A program made the position numbers and the translations under genes. This document shows, piece after piece, positions 53,231-63,213 of a stretch of 64,000 nucleotides of DNA. Position 1 is the first letter of the stretch; each line of letters opens with the position of its first letter. The stretch covers positions 3,316,325 to 3,380,324 of the forward strand of contig NZ_CM001373.1 of assembly GCF_000236165.1 (NCBI RefSeq). Direction: 5' to 3'. The DNA is from Fluoribacter dumoffii NY 23. Its GTDB lineage: Bacteria; Pseudomonadota; Gammaproteobacteria; Legionellales; Legionellaceae. Under the pieces are notes generated by a model that saw only the letters and a list, made by a program, of their open reading frames with translations, was not told the origin of the DNA and did not search any database.

Positions 53231-55596
53231 CAGTCTGCTACCTTTAATACAGAGGTCAGATTCAAATGGCTTGCCTTACGCTGAATAATATAAAAACTGA
53301 TTAGACTGGCAAAAAGTATCACCATTATCGAAATAATATATGTTTTAACCTCAATAACGAATGGGATTTTAAACCAATCCGTCTGCATTAGTTGCAGTAT
53401 AGACCAGGACAACAAATAACCGATAATTACCCCTAAAGGAGTAGAGATGACGATCTCAAAGGTATGGTTTAAAAAAAGTAATGTGGACACTTCTCCCTGG
53501 GTAAAGCCTAAAACTTGTAATGTAGTTAATTCCCGTGCTCTTTCTGCCAAAGTAATACTTGCATTATTATAAACCACACTCACTGCAATAATAATGGCGA
53601 AACTCGCAAGGATGGTGGTAAATACCAGGATATGTTTGGCGAAGGTTTCTTCAAAGGTATTAATAATTGCAGTTTTAAAAGTGATAGTCCCTATCTTGGG
53701 AATTTCCTTTACTTTTTTATAAAGATTGGCGACATGTCTCATGTCTACAGTAATTGCTGCCGAGTTTATTAGGTGGTCCTCATTTAATAGCTGGTTAAGC
53801 GCTTCTATTTCGATATAGGCAAACATCCCGACATAGTCATTTATAATTCCTTGTACCTTCAACTGGGCTTTTGCCTTATTCCCTTCCAGTAACTCCATAT
53901 CAAGCTTGTCGCCCACTGCCAAATGTAGCCGCTCAGCCAATCCTTCACTAATTAATAATCCATGCGGGGGAACAGTCATGCGCTTAAGATTTTTATCCAA
54001 TAAAATTTTCAGCTGCGCATGTTCAGGAATGCCGAATAATGAAGACAGTTCGTGCCGATGTTGGTAAGTGAAGCGGGCCGGCACAATACGATAGCCTTCA
54101 CTATTGGTGATACCAATGATTTTATTCAGTTCCATCAATGCTGTTTTATTGACAGGATTAACAAAACTCACAACGGCGTGTTCCCGTTGAGCCATTATAA
54201 ATTGCGTATTGATAAGATAACGTATGGCATCTTGCCAAAATAAACCCAGAATAACGATAGCCATGGCCAGGGCAATGCCTATACACGTCAATATAGTGCG
54301 TAATAAATGACGAAAAATATAGCGATACACCATTTTTACACTACTGGAAAGTCTTGCAAAAAATTTAATTTTTTCAAGCCAAGTGGCTTGATATATCAAA
54401 GGAATTGGCGGTTTCATGGCCACCGCTGGCATAAGATTTACTACCTGATAAATTGCTCGCAAGGTTCCCAAAACAGCAGCTAAAAAACAAATGAATATTC
54501 CAATAATGGCCGCACTATATGAAAAAATATAGGGAAATTCAGGAAAAATAAAATATTCAGTATACAGTTGGGTCATCAGGTGGCCAAACCAGGCACCTAA
54601 TGATACGCCCCCCAAAGCTCCCAGGAAGAGAATAATCAGGATGATTTTAATGTAGTGATAGGCAATCGCCAAATCACGGAAACCAAGCGCTTTTAGAGTG
54701 GCTATTTGCTCGCGCTCTTTACTGATCAAACGGCTTGTCACTAAATTTAGAAGAAATGCCGCCACGATTAAAAAAACAGGCGGAATATAGGTGGCAATAA
54801 TTTTTTGTTGTTTTATTTCATTAGTGACAAAGCGATCGGATATCTGATCTTTGCGTGTATAGGCAATAGTCAATCCATAAGAATGGAAGATTCGTTCCAA
54901 TTGTCCCATTACAAATTGTTCTGAAGCATCCGGAGCAAGTTTAATACTAATGTCATTAAATGCCTCCTGCATCCCAAATGCGTTGCCTAAGGCTTTCCTA
55001 TCCATCCAAAATATACCGAAATGCCGATTGTCTGGGAGCAAATCTTCTCCCCGGATCGCATAGACATATTCAGGCGACAACACAATACCAACAATATTTA
55101 GCTTTTCTCTATGTCCGTTTAATAAAGCAATAATGCTGTCACCCGTTTTTAAATCATGGGTTTTGGCAAAACTTTCATTTACTAATACTTCATCATAACG
55201 ATTGCTTTCTGGCATTCGTCCCTGGCGTAAAAATAATTGATTCAGACCGGATGTATTGTTTTCGGAGATGGAGATAAAGCGGCCTACTGCCGGTTCTTGC
55301 ATCCAAGGCAAATCAAGAATTACATCTTTCACTACTCGGGTTTCTACTTGGGAAACCCCAGAAATTTCGGTGATTCTTTTTTTTAAATAGTTCGGTGCTC
55401 TTTCCAAGGAAGCAAAAATATCTGCGAAATGATGTTTTGAATAAAATTCCTGTTGTGCATTTATCAAGGAAATATAGGTATTCACGGAAGCGATTAAAAC
55501 GCTGACCCCACTGCAAACAACTAATGCAATAGTGAGGATCTGGCTTTTTAATTTGATAACATCCCGCCACAGTTTTTTGTTTAATGCGGTTACCAT
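53230..55596 (-). CDS. ABC exporter permease with two FtsX domains
   Basis: A 788-residue inner-membrane permease of the MacB/FtsX superfamily. A first helix at residues ~15-40 and a periplasmic domain (~45-255) precede a three-helix FtsX domain (~265-385), then a second repeat: helix at ~430-450, periplasmic domain (~460-640) and a C-terminal FtsX block (~655-780). FtsX hallmarks are [23 protein letters not shown] in the first and [23 protein letters not shown] in the second. The duplicated arrangement is typical of LolCDE/DevC-like lipoprotein- or lipid-handling exporters. The ATPase gene upstream overlaps by seven bases. Confidence 0.9.
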   Translation of the reverse strand: MVTALNKKLWRDVIKLKSQILTIALVVCSGVSVLIASVNTYISLINAQQEFYSKHHFADIFASLERAPNYLKKRITEISGVSQVETRVVKDVILDLPWMQEPAVGRFISISENNTSGLNQLFLRQGRMPESNRYDEVLVNESFAKTHDLKTGDSIIALLNGHREKLNIVGIVLSPEYVYAIRGEDLLPDNRHFGIFWMDRKALGNAFGMQEAFNDISIKLAPDASEQFVMGQLERIFHSYGLTIAYTRKDQISDRFVTNEIKQQKIIATYIPPVFLIVAAFLLNLVTSRLISKEREQIATLKALGFRDLAIAYHYIKIILIILFLGALGGVSLGAWFGHLMTQLYTEYFIFPEFPYIFSYSAAIIGIFICFLAAVLGTLRAIYQVVNLMPAVAMKPPIPLIYQATWLEKIKFFARLSSSVKMVYRYIFRHLLRTILTCIGIALAMAIVILGLFWQDAIRYLINTQFIMAQREHAVVSFVNPVNKTALMELNKIIGITNSEGYRIVPARFTYQHRHELSSLFGIPEHAQLKILLDKNLKRMTVPPHGLLISEGLAERLHLAVGDKLDMELLEGNKAKAQLKVQGIINDYVGMFAYIEIEALNQLLNEDHLINSAAITVDMRHVANLYKKVKEIPKIGTITFKTAIINTFEETFAKHILVFTTILASFAIIIAVSVVYNNASITLAERARELTTLQVLGFTQGEVSTLLFLNHTFEIVISTPLGVIIGYLLSWSILQLMQTDWFKIPFVIEVKTYIISIMVILFASLISFYIIQRKASHLNLTSVLKVAD

Positions 55597-56300
55597 TCTA
55601 GTTCTTCTGGTTTGCGCTTGTGTTTATTTTCTAATATCTTAGTTATCGTACCATCGGCAATATGGATTACCCGGTCAGCCATTTCGCTAATCACCATATT
55701 ATGGGTAATAATAACCACCGTGGTTTTCAACTTTTGATTTGCCAAAGCAAGTGTCTCTAAAACAATTTTGCCGGTTTCACAATCCAGCGCGCCTGTAGGC
55801 TCATCACATAAAAGTACATCCGGGTTCTTGGCGATTGCCCGAGCTATTGCCACCCGCTGTTGTTCCCCCCCGGATAATTGTGAGGGGAAATGATTCATGC
55901 GGTTTTCCAAACCGAGCAATTTCATAGCCTCCTCGGGTTGCATCGGGTTATCAGCAATCTCAGTCACAATAGATACGTTCTCTAATGCAGTAAGATTGGA
56001 AATCAAATTATAAAATTGAAATACAAACCCAATGTGCTCGCGCCGATAACGGGTTAAATCAGGTTGGCTGGCCGCAGTGATGATATGATCTTGATAAATA
56101 ACCTCCCCCGATGAAGGAACATCCAAACCGCCGATTATATTTAATAGTGTGGATTTACCGCTTCCTGAAGGCCCCAAAAATACGACCAGTTCACCCTGAT
56201 ATAAATCGAGGCTTATGCCCCGTAATGCATGAATTATTACTTCACCCATCAGATATGTTTTTGTGAGGTTGCGAATAATAAATGCGGGGGATGCTGGCAT
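55590..56300 (-). CDS. ABC exporter ATP-binding protein (LolD/MacB type)
   Basis: A 236-residue nucleotide-binding subunit. It has Walker [10 protein letters not shown], the Q-loop QFYNL, the signature LSGGEQQR, Walker [13 protein letters not shown] and the H-loop His in VVIITHNM, so all ATPase residues are intact. The sequence is of the MacB/LolD exporter class. It is the first gene of the ATPase-permease-adaptor operon and is divergent from the SagB-type gene. The cargo is unknown. Confidence 0.93.
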   Translation of the reverse strand: MPASPAFIIRNLTKTYLMGEVIIHALRGISLDLYQGELVVFLGPSGSGKSTLLNIIGGLDVPSSGEVIYQDHIITAASQPDLTRYRREHIGFVFQFYNLISNLTALENVSIVTEIADNPMQPEEAMKLLGLENRMNHFPSQLSGGEQQRVAIARAIAKNPDVLLCDEPTGALDCETGKIVLETLALANQKLKTTVVIITHNMVISEMADRVIHIADGTITKILENKHKRKPEELEW

Positions 56301-56409
56301 TAACGAATCCGGAGTTTGATATTATTTATAACTATAATGAGTTTACTTATAAAATCCACCATGTTAAAAAAAATATTCTAAGAAAAGAAATAACCGCAGG
56401 GAGTCAGCG

Positions 56410-57153
56410 ATGAAATTTTTGCACCGCCACAAGATACTTCTTTTGATCATTGTAGCCCTGGTTTTTCTTTATCTGATTTTTAGACCAAACCCACTAGCTA
56501 AAGAATCCAGGGTGCCTGCGCAATCCCAGACTGAAAATGAAATCCAGTTACCTAATCCGCTCTCTGCAAGCTCCACTTCCATTGAAGAAGCACTCAGGAA
56601 AAGGCGCTCAACAAGAGAATATAAAAATCAAGCTATCACATTACAGCAAGTCGCTCAATTACTCTGGGCCGCACAAGGAGTCACATCAAATCAGGGATTT
56701 CGCACCGCTCCTTCAGCAGGAGCCCTCTATCCCTTGGAGGTTTATTTAATCGCAAAAAACGTCACTACTTTATCAACTGGCATTTACCATTACGTGCCCG
56801 CAAAACATAGGTTGCAAAAATTAAAGGACGGGGATTTTTCGCTGCAATTAGCGAAAGCTGCGTTAGGGCAAAACGCAGTTGAAGCGGGTGCGGCAAACCT
56901 TGTGATCACTGCTGTTTTTTCAAAAATGACTGCAAAATACGGCGATGCAGGAATACGTTTTGCATTAATGGAAGCAGGGCATGCAGCACAAAACATTTAT
57001 CTGCAGACGGTTTCTCTGAATTTGGCTACTGTATCTATCGGATCATTCGATACCACTCAACTCAAACAGATTTTGCCTGTTACCCATGAAGAGCCTTTAT
57101 ATATTTTACCCATAGGAGGAAAAGAGACGAAAGCAGGGAATCATTCAATATAA
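56410..57153 (+). CDS. SagB-type nitroreductase-family dehydrogenase
   Basis: A 247-residue flavoprotein of the SagB/ThcOx nitroreductase branch, with the FMN-binding start IEEALRKRRSTREYKNQAITLQQVAQLLWAAQG and the later RTAPSAGALYPLEVYLI. SagB enzymes oxidise azolines to azoles in modified peptides, but standalone members of unknown substrate are common. Residues ~9-22 are hydrophobic (LLLIIVALVFLYLIF), so it may be membrane-anchored with the enzyme domain outside the cytoplasm, unusual for a flavoprotein of this class. GGGAG precedes the ATG. It is divergent from the ABC exporter; no cyclodehydratase or precursor-peptide gene was found nearby. Confidence 0.85.
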   Translation: MKFLHRHKILLLIIVALVFLYLIFRPNPLAKESRVPAQSQTENEIQLPNPLSASSTSIEEALRKRRSTREYKNQAITLQQVAQLLWAAQGVTSNQGFRTAPSAGALYPLEVYLIAKNVTTLSTGIYHYVPAKHRLQKLKDGDFSLQLAKAALGQNAVEAGAANLVITAVFSKMTAKYGDAGIRFALMEAGHAAQNIYLQTVSLNLATVSIGSFDTTQLKQILPVTHEEPLYILPIGGKETKAGNHSI

Positions 57154-57161
57154 AGTGGAAA

Positions 57162-58973
57162 TTATAATTTGGTCCATTGAATGATATTAGTGTAATAATT
57201 GTTATAGCTATCAGAATTCAGGGGGGAGTAATTTAAATTTTTTAACATCCCTGTCAGTTTCACAAAAAAATTGCGGGCCTCTTCTTTCTCAGAAAACGCA
57301 AATTCCTTGGTGATGATGTCGAGCAGGAGATCAAAAAATTCCTTTTGCCGGTTCATAGGGACGGACACATCAATGGGATCATAAGCATCTTGTTGCAAAT
57401 AGGTCATATCGAACATGAGTGATTTTTGATAAATAATGTAATCTCTCATGGCAATTCCTTCTTCGCCGGTCACTTGCATCATGTTATAAATTTCTTGTCC
57501 TTGATGCAGCATCTGCATTACGTCCATCACTTTATTAATCCAGCAGGGGCCCAGATTGCTTTCAAACCAGGGTTTAAGCTGTTCGAAATAGCGTGACCAG
57601 GAGATTAAAGGATCAACAGCTGGATAAAAACGCTTATAGGCCCGGTCGTAACTTAAGCCGAGAAATGTTTTAACCGAATTCAAAGTCGATTGGGTAACCG
57701 GTTCTTCAAAATTTCCTCCCGCAGGAGAAACAGTGCCTACTATAGTAAGGCTTCCTTTTGTTTTAGCACCGGATTGAATAATTCCTGCCCGCTCATAAAG
57801 TCCCCTGATACTGCTATCTAAATACGCTGGAAAACCCTCTTCTCCTGGAATTTCCTCCATACGTCCGGAAGTTTCCCTCATCGCCTGGGCCCATCGGGAA
57901 GTTGAATCGGCAATTAGCAACACATTAAAACCCATTTGGCGATAATATTCGCCAAGGGTGATCCCCGTATAAATGGACGCTTCCCGCGCAGCTACCGGCA
58001 TTGAAGAGGTGTTACACACAATTATGGTTCTATCCATAAGTGTTCCTCCCATTTTGGGATCAACAAGCTTTGGAAATTCTGTTATGGTTTCTACGACTTC
58101 ACCTGCACGTTCACCACAGGCCACAATAATTACGATATCGACATCCGCATAACGTGCAATCAAGTTCTGTAAAACTGTTTTGCCGGCTCCAAAAGGACCC
58201 GGGATACACGCAGTACCTCCACGGGCTATAGGAAAAAAAGTATCAACCAGACGCAAGGTGGTTATCATAGGTTCGCTGGGATAAAGTCGTGCTGCCAGCC
58301 CATTTTTCATTAGCGACCGTGCAAGGGAAAATCGTACCGGCCACTTCTGCAGCATACTGACTTCCCGCACCTTGTTTTCTGAGTCTACGAGTTTCGCGAT
58401 GGGTGTATTTGCAGTAAACGTACCTTGTTGTATCCACTCCACTTGAATATGGTGCCCCATATCAAATGGAACCATAATCTTATGGGTAAATCGGCCTTCC
58501 TGAACCACACCTAATACGTCGCCTCCATTTAGGCTGTCGCCTGCACGGACCAATGCAGAAAAAACCCATTTTTTTTCAGAATCAATGGGCTGTTCGCGCA
58601 TGCCTCGAGGTAAAAAAAAGCCATATTCGTTGGCAAAATTAATTAAGGGATTTTGCAGACCATCATAGATCATTCCCAATAACCCTGGACCTAGGGTTAC
58701 CGAGAGTTGTTCTCCTGATTGTTCGACTCGATCACCCACAGCGATGCCGCTTGTTTCCTCAAATACTTGAGCAATGGCAATATCGCCTTTCACATGTAAT
58801 ATTTCGGCCATAATTCGTTGAGGATCTGCCCCTTGCTGTGTCTGCGGACAAATATAAATAATTTCATTCTTGATAAGGGGTTTGGTGCCTTTTTGCCGAA
58901 TCTCTACAATTCCTTCTTGAATTGCAATCACAATTGCATCCGTTGTAGCTGATTGGGGCATGTTATCTTTCAT
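57162..58973 (-). CDS. atpA: V/A-type ATPase catalytic subunit A
   Basis: The 603-residue catalytic subunit of the cytoplasmic V1/A1 head. The Walker A loop is IPGPFGAGKTVLQN, and the family's non-homologous insertion lies at ~110-190 ahead of it. Other landmarks are VACGERAGEVVETITEFP, SSMPVAAREASIYTG, ADSTSRWAQAMRE and EEGFPAYLDSSI. The ATG overlaps the stop of the upstream DUF2764 gene (ATGA). It is the last gene in the operon, converging with the SagB-type gene with eight bases between the stops. Confidence 0.95.
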   Translation of the reverse strand: MKDNMPQSATTDAIVIAIQEGIVEIRQKGTKPLIKNEIIYICPQTQQGADPQRIMAEILHVKGDIAIAQVFEETSGIAVGDRVEQSGEQLSVTLGPGLLGMIYDGLQNPLINFANEYGFFLPRGMREQPIDSEKKWVFSALVRAGDSLNGGDVLGVVQEGRFTHKIMVPFDMGHHIQVEWIQQGTFTANTPIAKLVDSENKVREVSMLQKWPVRFSLARSLMKNGLAARLYPSEPMITTLRLVDTFFPIARGGTACIPGPFGAGKTVLQNLIARYADVDIVIIVACGERAGEVVETITEFPKLVDPKMGGTLMDRTIIVCNTSSMPVAAREASIYTGITLGEYYRQMGFNVLLIADSTSRWAQAMRETSGRMEEIPGEEGFPAYLDSSIRGLYERAGIIQSGAKTKGSLTIVGTVSPAGGNFEEPVTQSTLNSVKTFLGLSYDRAYKRFYPAVDPLISWSRYFEQLKPWFESNLGPCWINKVMDVMQMLHQGQEIYNMMQVTGEEGIAMRDYIIYQKSLMFDMTYLQQDAYDPIDVSVPMNRQKEFFDLLLDIITKEFAFSEKEEARNFFVKLTGMLKNLNYSPLNSDSYNNYYTNIIQWTKL

Positions 58974-59671
58974 GACCTGCTCCCTTTGTCGTTCAAGATA
59001 ATTTTTTGGGTAAGCTCTTTGTCCAATAGCAAACTGGCCAACTTATTCAAGCAATTTAATGCATTTTCTTCATTAAACTGCGACCAGTAATGAATCACAT
59101 TCCAGCGAAGTAAATAAATAATAATGGCTTCAAAATCAAAGTAATGCCCTGTTTCGCGCAGCGATAAATACTTCCAGATATAGGATAATAAAAACTGTTC
59201 GACCGCCACAGTATCTTTTTGCACGATATCTTGGGCAATTTTAGGAAGCCAGGGATATATGGCTTTTAGGCCAAAATCCGGTTCATCCCAATGGCGAATT
59301 AATTTGTGACTCCATTGGCTAATCCAATATTCATGAGGGTTTGCGGGCAGCTCCTTTTTTTCATTTCTTATCCGCAGCGCAGCAAAAACACTCCTTAAAT
59401 CAAAAAACCAGAGAAGCATCTCACGAAGAAACGCAGATTCTGTGGCCATGAGCTTTTGAAATGCTCTTCTTAAATCGCTAACCGGTTGATGCGGCATAAA
59501 CCAGCTAGTCCAAACTAAATATTCCACGGTAAAGACAACCGTATATTTCTCTAATGGCAGCAGTTTAAGTCGTTTTTCCAGTTGCAGCCTGGAAATGGGG
59601 GTATCCTGAATTTTGAAATTTGTATTCATGTGCGGCAAGCTGCTCACTACAGTATAATAGTGCGAAGTCAT
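58970..59671 (-). CDS. DUF2764 protein of the V-type ATPase operon
   Basis: A 233-residue protein matching the DUF2764 family found between the E and A genes of chlamydial and Bacteroidetes V-type ATPase operons. The N-terminus SHYYTVVSSLPHMN is typical. It is helical and soluble, and by position and size it may act as the stalk subunit C equivalent, which has no other candidate here; that is an inference from synteny. Starts and stops overlap both neighbours by four bases (ATGA), implying stoichiometric synthesis. Confidence 0.82.
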   Translation of the reverse strand: MTSHYYTVVSSLPHMNTNFKIQDTPISRLQLEKRLKLLPLEKYTVVFTVEYLVWTSWFMPHQPVSDLRRAFQKLMATESAFLREMLLWFFDLRSVFAALRIRNEKKELPANPHEYWISQWSHKLIRHWDEPDFGLKAIYPWLPKIAQDIVQKDTVAVEQFLLSYIWKYLSLRETGHYFDFEAIIIYLLRWNVIHYWSQFNEENALNCLNKLASLLLDKELTQKIILNDKGSRS

Positions 59672-60369
59672 TGCAGTAATCCCTCCAGAAGCGCTCGAAA
59701 TCGTGGTTGCATGTGTTTGATAAGCAAAAGACTTACCGCCTCTTCAGTTAAATCCAAAACAATTTCTTCATCAACAAGATGGATTTTAATTCCCGCAGTT
59801 TTACTTTCCTGATTTACTTGCATACTCATTCCTTCGCGAAGCATTTGCCGAGTAAGGCTTTGCACGAGATCTTTCAACGGATCTTTTTGCAATAATTCAG
59901 GATTTTTTCTAATTTCATCAAAATCAAGGACTCTTTTAGGCAATTCAATCTTGATATTTTTTGCTTTAAATGCCTGAAGTTGTTCGGGAGTATCGAGGGC
60001 AACCAGGAGAATCAGCTGTCGCAACATCCCCTCATCATCCAGCTCCTTATGTACCAGACGTTTGACTTCCTGGGAGAACCTATCGATAAGATTTTGCCTT
60101 AATTCAAGCCGCATATTGCGGGCCGCAAGCTGCAATGCATCTTCAGCTGCTCTCTTTTCTTGCTGAATCAATTGATGGGACTCATCCATTATGGCCTTCG
60201 ATTGAGCCCGCGCCTCGTTAAGTAGTGTATTGGCTTTCTCTTGTGCTTCAAGAATTAATCGGGCAGCCTCTTCTTTTCCTGCATTAACTCCATCTTCCCT
60301 AAGCCGTTCAATTAAGGCCTCAACCCCTTGAGAAATCAGACCTGTAGTCTTATCTTGCTTTGGTTCCAT
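59668..60369 (-). CDS. atpE: V/A-type ATPase peripheral stalk subunit E
   Basis: A 233-residue peripheral stalk subunit. It opens with a long charged coiled coil (residues ~15-105, with EEAARLILEAQEKANTLLNEARAQSKAIMDES) followed by a globular C-terminal domain (RQLILLVALDTPEQLQAF, GIKIHLVDEEIVLDLTEEAVSLLL). It would pair with a G/H-like partner, which is not visible; chlamydial-type operons also lack one. It begins nine bases after the K gene stop. Confidence 0.88.
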   Translation of the reverse strand: MEPKQDKTTGLISQGVEALIERLREDGVNAGKEEAARLILEAQEKANTLLNEARAQSKAIMDESHQLIQQEKRAAEDALQLAARNMRLELRQNLIDRFSQEVKRLVHKELDDEGMLRQLILLVALDTPEQLQAFKAKNIKIELPKRVLDFDEIRKNPELLQKDPLKDLVQSLTRQMLREGMSMQVNQESKTAGIKIHLVDEEIVLDLTEEAVSLLLIKHMQPRFRALLEGLLQ

Positions 60370-60378
60370 AGAAAGCTC

Positions 60379-60819
60379 CTATATCCCATTACTTAACACC
60401 AGAGCAAATACAAATATAAATACGGCAAACCCTTCAACTATTGCGGCAGGGGCAATGGATAATCCGAATATTTCAGGTTTATTTTTTGTTGCATTGATTG
60501 CACTGGCGCAACAATTACCTTGTTGAATACCACAGATCATTAAAGCAATTCCTGACAGTAAGCCTATGCCAAAAAGACCGCCTGCATTTTGCGGGGTAAC
60601 GGTTCGGTTCAGGGTAAACATTATTACAATCCCCAATATGGACTGTGTCGAGGGAAGCACTGAGACCCCAATGTATTTACCGTAGCCGGTTTCTGTATCG
60701 AGCATCACTCCAATTGCGGCTTGCCCGGCAATAGCACACCCATAGATGCTTCCCGCCGTTGCTAATGCCATCGGAGCAAAGATCCCTACCCATCCCAACA
60801 ATACCATTAACTCATTCAT
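60379..60819 (-). CDS. atpK: V/A-type ATPase rotor proteolipid subunit K
   Basis: A 146-residue four-helix membrane-ring subunit (two fused hairpins). The ion-binding Glu129 is in PAAIVEGFAVF (helix 4), with one Glu per two hairpins as in V-type rings. Helix 2 contains VLPSTQSILG, giving Thr58-Gln59, and helix 3 ends IQQG (Gln100). In Enterococcus hirae NtpK the Na+ site uses Thr64, Gln65, Gln110 and Glu139, so these residues may bind Na+. ATG 60819 is chosen because AGGAG lies seven bases upstream; the frame runs further back without support. It overlaps the I gene end by eight bases. Confidence 0.9.
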   Translation of the reverse strand: MNELMVLLGWVGIFAPMALATAGSIYGCAIAGQAAIGVMLDTETGYGKYIGVSVLPSTQSILGIVIMFTLNRTVTPQNAGGLFGIGLLSGIALMICGIQQGNCCASAINATKNKPEIFGLSIAPAAIVEGFAVFIFVFALVLSNGI

Positions 60820-62620
60820 GGGAAATCTCCTGTTTCTTAAAGGGCTGATAAGAATACCCATCCTCTTTGATACTCCATTTGAAAAACTCAATGTAATTGA
60901 GACGCAGTCCATGGACTACTGCACTCATAAGGCATAAAACCACATTCATTGTTTGTCCAATTAATACAACAAGAATCGCTAATACCCAGCCTCCAGGTTT
61001 ACCAGACTGGGCGATATGGTGCGCCATGGTATTGAAGGTAACCGCTAACGAAGCCCCTGCCATTCCCAAGGCAAATAAACGGAGGTAACTGAGGATGTCT
61101 CCAAATAATGAAGGCAATTCGGTTAATGCCCCTATCCCAAGTCTCGCTCTCTTTATAAAGTTCTTATAATCGGTAAGCGGCATATTTCCGGCGAATACTG
61201 TAATTAAAAACAGACTCAAGATAAAAAGGATAATTGCGGGCCAGGTTATTGAGTTTTGATGTTTTAACAGACCCATAGCATAAAGCAATACCGCCAGAAT
61301 CAATAAAATAAAACCAACGCTTTGCATTCGTTCATTCCTATCTGGGGTAAACCAGGCGCGCATCCCGCTCGCAATGCAAATATGCAGACACCCAATGAAA
61401 AGAACAATGGACATCATTAATTTAAAATTATTGATATCAATGATTTTTAATTTCGCCAGCCATGTTCCTGCCTTGGGCTCAACACCCCAATAACTCCCAA
61501 GTAAGACTCCATATACAATTGAGAAAACACTGATGACTACCAATAAAGGCCTTAACCATATCGCCGCATTGTATTTGCCTAATTTCTTCCACCCGAGAAC
61601 TGTAAACAAGGCCAAAAGGATTCCATACCCTGCATCCGCAAGAATCATGGCAAAAAATACGGAGAAAGAAAAAAAGACCATTATTGAAGGATCAAGCGCA
61701 TGGTAACCCGGAGTTTGGTAAAAATTAACCAGCTCGGAACCGCCTTTGAGCCAGGGAGGGGTTTCCAATAAGGTAGGCGGCAATTCCTCAGGCAGGGGAT
61801 GTTCAATCGCCATACTCAACTGATTTTCCTGGCAAAATTGCATAACAGCTTCTAATTTAGAGTCAGGCACCCAGGCTTGTAAAAGGTAAAATTCCTGATG
61901 CTCGCGGGTGTGCCCCAAAGCTTTTTGCAATTCGGTTCTATCGGAAAATTGGGCTACTTCACGGGCGAGCAAGTAGCGATAACGGGTCAAATTACATTGC
62001 TCATCCATGAGCTCATCGATTTCTTCATTCAATTCATCCAATTCAGTACTCAATGCGCTTACCGCAACAGAACCAGTATGGATGCGACGAAATGGAAAGT
62101 GCTCTTCCTGGGGCTCTTGCTCTGCTAACACAATAATAAAAGCAAACCGCGAGTTACGATATACTTCATGTAAAGGGATATCCTGAGGAATTCTGGTCAA
62201 GTCTTTCAAATTAATTTTATAAAACCAAAGTTTTATTCCCGCTAAATCCTCTTCAGCAGGTAAACTAAAATGTCCCCACTCCGATACCTCACATATTCGG
62301 TTTTTTAAAAAATCCCGTCGATCAATTGCCATTCTTAAATTTTGCTGATTTGTTAAAATCTTTTTGACTACAAGATCGGGATTAAAATTTTTTCCAAGGA
62401 AATGGGGGCGTCGGTGCTCTACCGAATTTTGCAGATAAAGCAAAGCGGCTCTGATCTGATCCACTAAAGTTGTCGAAGGTGTTGTTAGCGCGGGTTTTCC
62501 GGGGGGATTAATTGCAATTAAATGCATGCAACCCACATTTTGTAATGCATTAAAAATTTCTGCTTTACCTTGGCTTGGCCCCAGGATACTTATTTTTTTG
62601 AACGTGGCTATACTCATCAT
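60812..62620 (-). CDS. atpI: V/A-type ATPase membrane subunit I
   Basis: The 602-residue ion-channel subunit (equivalent to Vo subunit a). Residues 1-~310 are the cytoplasmic arm with coiled coils (ALSTELDELNEEIDELMDEQ). The C-terminal half has about seven membrane helices, starting near MVFFSFSVFFAMILADAGYG. The segment with the essential Arg is in the penultimate region, SLFGDILSYLRLFALGMAGASLA. Start and upstream stop overlap (ATGA). A second ATG directly follows the first. Confidence 0.93.
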   Translation of the reverse strand: MMSIATFKKISILGPSQGKAEIFNALQNVGCMHLIAINPPGKPALTTPSTTLVDQIRAALLYLQNSVEHRRPHFLGKNFNPDLVVKKILTNQQNLRMAIDRRDFLKNRICEVSEWGHFSLPAEEDLAGIKLWFYKINLKDLTRIPQDIPLHEVYRNSRFAFIIVLAEQEPQEEHFPFRRIHTGSVAVSALSTELDELNEEIDELMDEQCNLTRYRYLLAREVAQFSDRTELQKALGHTREHQEFYLLQAWVPDSKLEAVMQFCQENQLSMAIEHPLPEELPPTLLETPPWLKGGSELVNFYQTPGYHALDPSIMVFFSFSVFFAMILADAGYGILLALFTVLGWKKLGKYNAAIWLRPLLVVISVFSIVYGVLLGSYWGVEPKAGTWLAKLKIIDINNFKLMMSIVLFIGCLHICIASGMRAWFTPDRNERMQSVGFILLILAVLLYAMGLLKHQNSITWPAIILFILSLFLITVFAGNMPLTDYKNFIKRARLGIGALTELPSLFGDILSYLRLFALGMAGASLAVTFNTMAHHIAQSGKPGGWVLAILVVLIGQTMNVVLCLMSAVVHGLRLNYIEFFKWSIKEDGYSYQPFKKQEISHE

Positions 62621-63213
62621 TGTATCCTTTTCTTTTTAGCGATTTTCGATCTCACTACAGCCGCCCGCTCGTTGTCAGCCAAAAAAATCTGAATTAGCCT
62701 GATGTTATTTAATGCTTGAGGAATTAATACTTTTTCAAAAAGATTTTTCCGTTGGGTCACCGTTTGAATAGCTTTTGCCAATAATTGCTGTCGTTCCAAT
62801 GCTACCTGTAAGCGCAGTTGCAATTCGATCTTTTCGAGCAGCACATCAATAAATTTTTCAAACCAGGGAGGGGTATTGAAGTACACATAATCCAGCGAAT
62901 TAAATGCAATTGCCTGCACTATGGGTAGTTTGACTCCCACAATATTTTCTTCAGTAATGGATATTTCTTTAATCTGAATAAGCTTGCTAATGATATTCAT
63001 TGTTCCAACAATCATGGGTAACTCATATTGAATACTGCTTTCCAGAGCTTTTTCCTTTTGTTTTAAACCATTAACGAGAACATCAACCCGGCTGCGTTCC
63101 GACAATAATTTTTTTCTTTTCAATTCCAAAGAGGGTAAGAATCTCTGATAATTCTTCAGATTTCTTTGCTCGAGAGTGAGCGATGCTTTATTGAGTTTAA
63201 TTTGCGTCGCCAT
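62617..63213 (-). CDS. atpD: V/A-type ATPase central stalk subunit D
   Basis: A 198-residue central-rotor coiled coil. The N-terminal helix [33 protein letters not shown] and the C-terminal helix [47 protein letters not shown] form the antiparallel pair inserted in the A3B3 head. The start at 63213 fits the family length; the frame continues upstream inside the B gene and would add 17 unrelated residues. It overlaps the B gene end by 17 bp. Confidence 0.9.
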   Translation of the reverse strand: MATQIKLNKASLTLEQRNLKNYQRFLPSLELKRKKLLSERSRVDVLVNGLKQKEKALESSIQYELPMIVGTMNIISKLIQIKEISITEENIVGVKLPIVQAIAFNSLDYVYFNTPPWFEKFIDVLLEKIELQLRLQVALERQQLLAKAIQTVTQRKNLFEKVLIPQALNNIRLIQIFLADNERAAVVRSKIAKKKRIQ

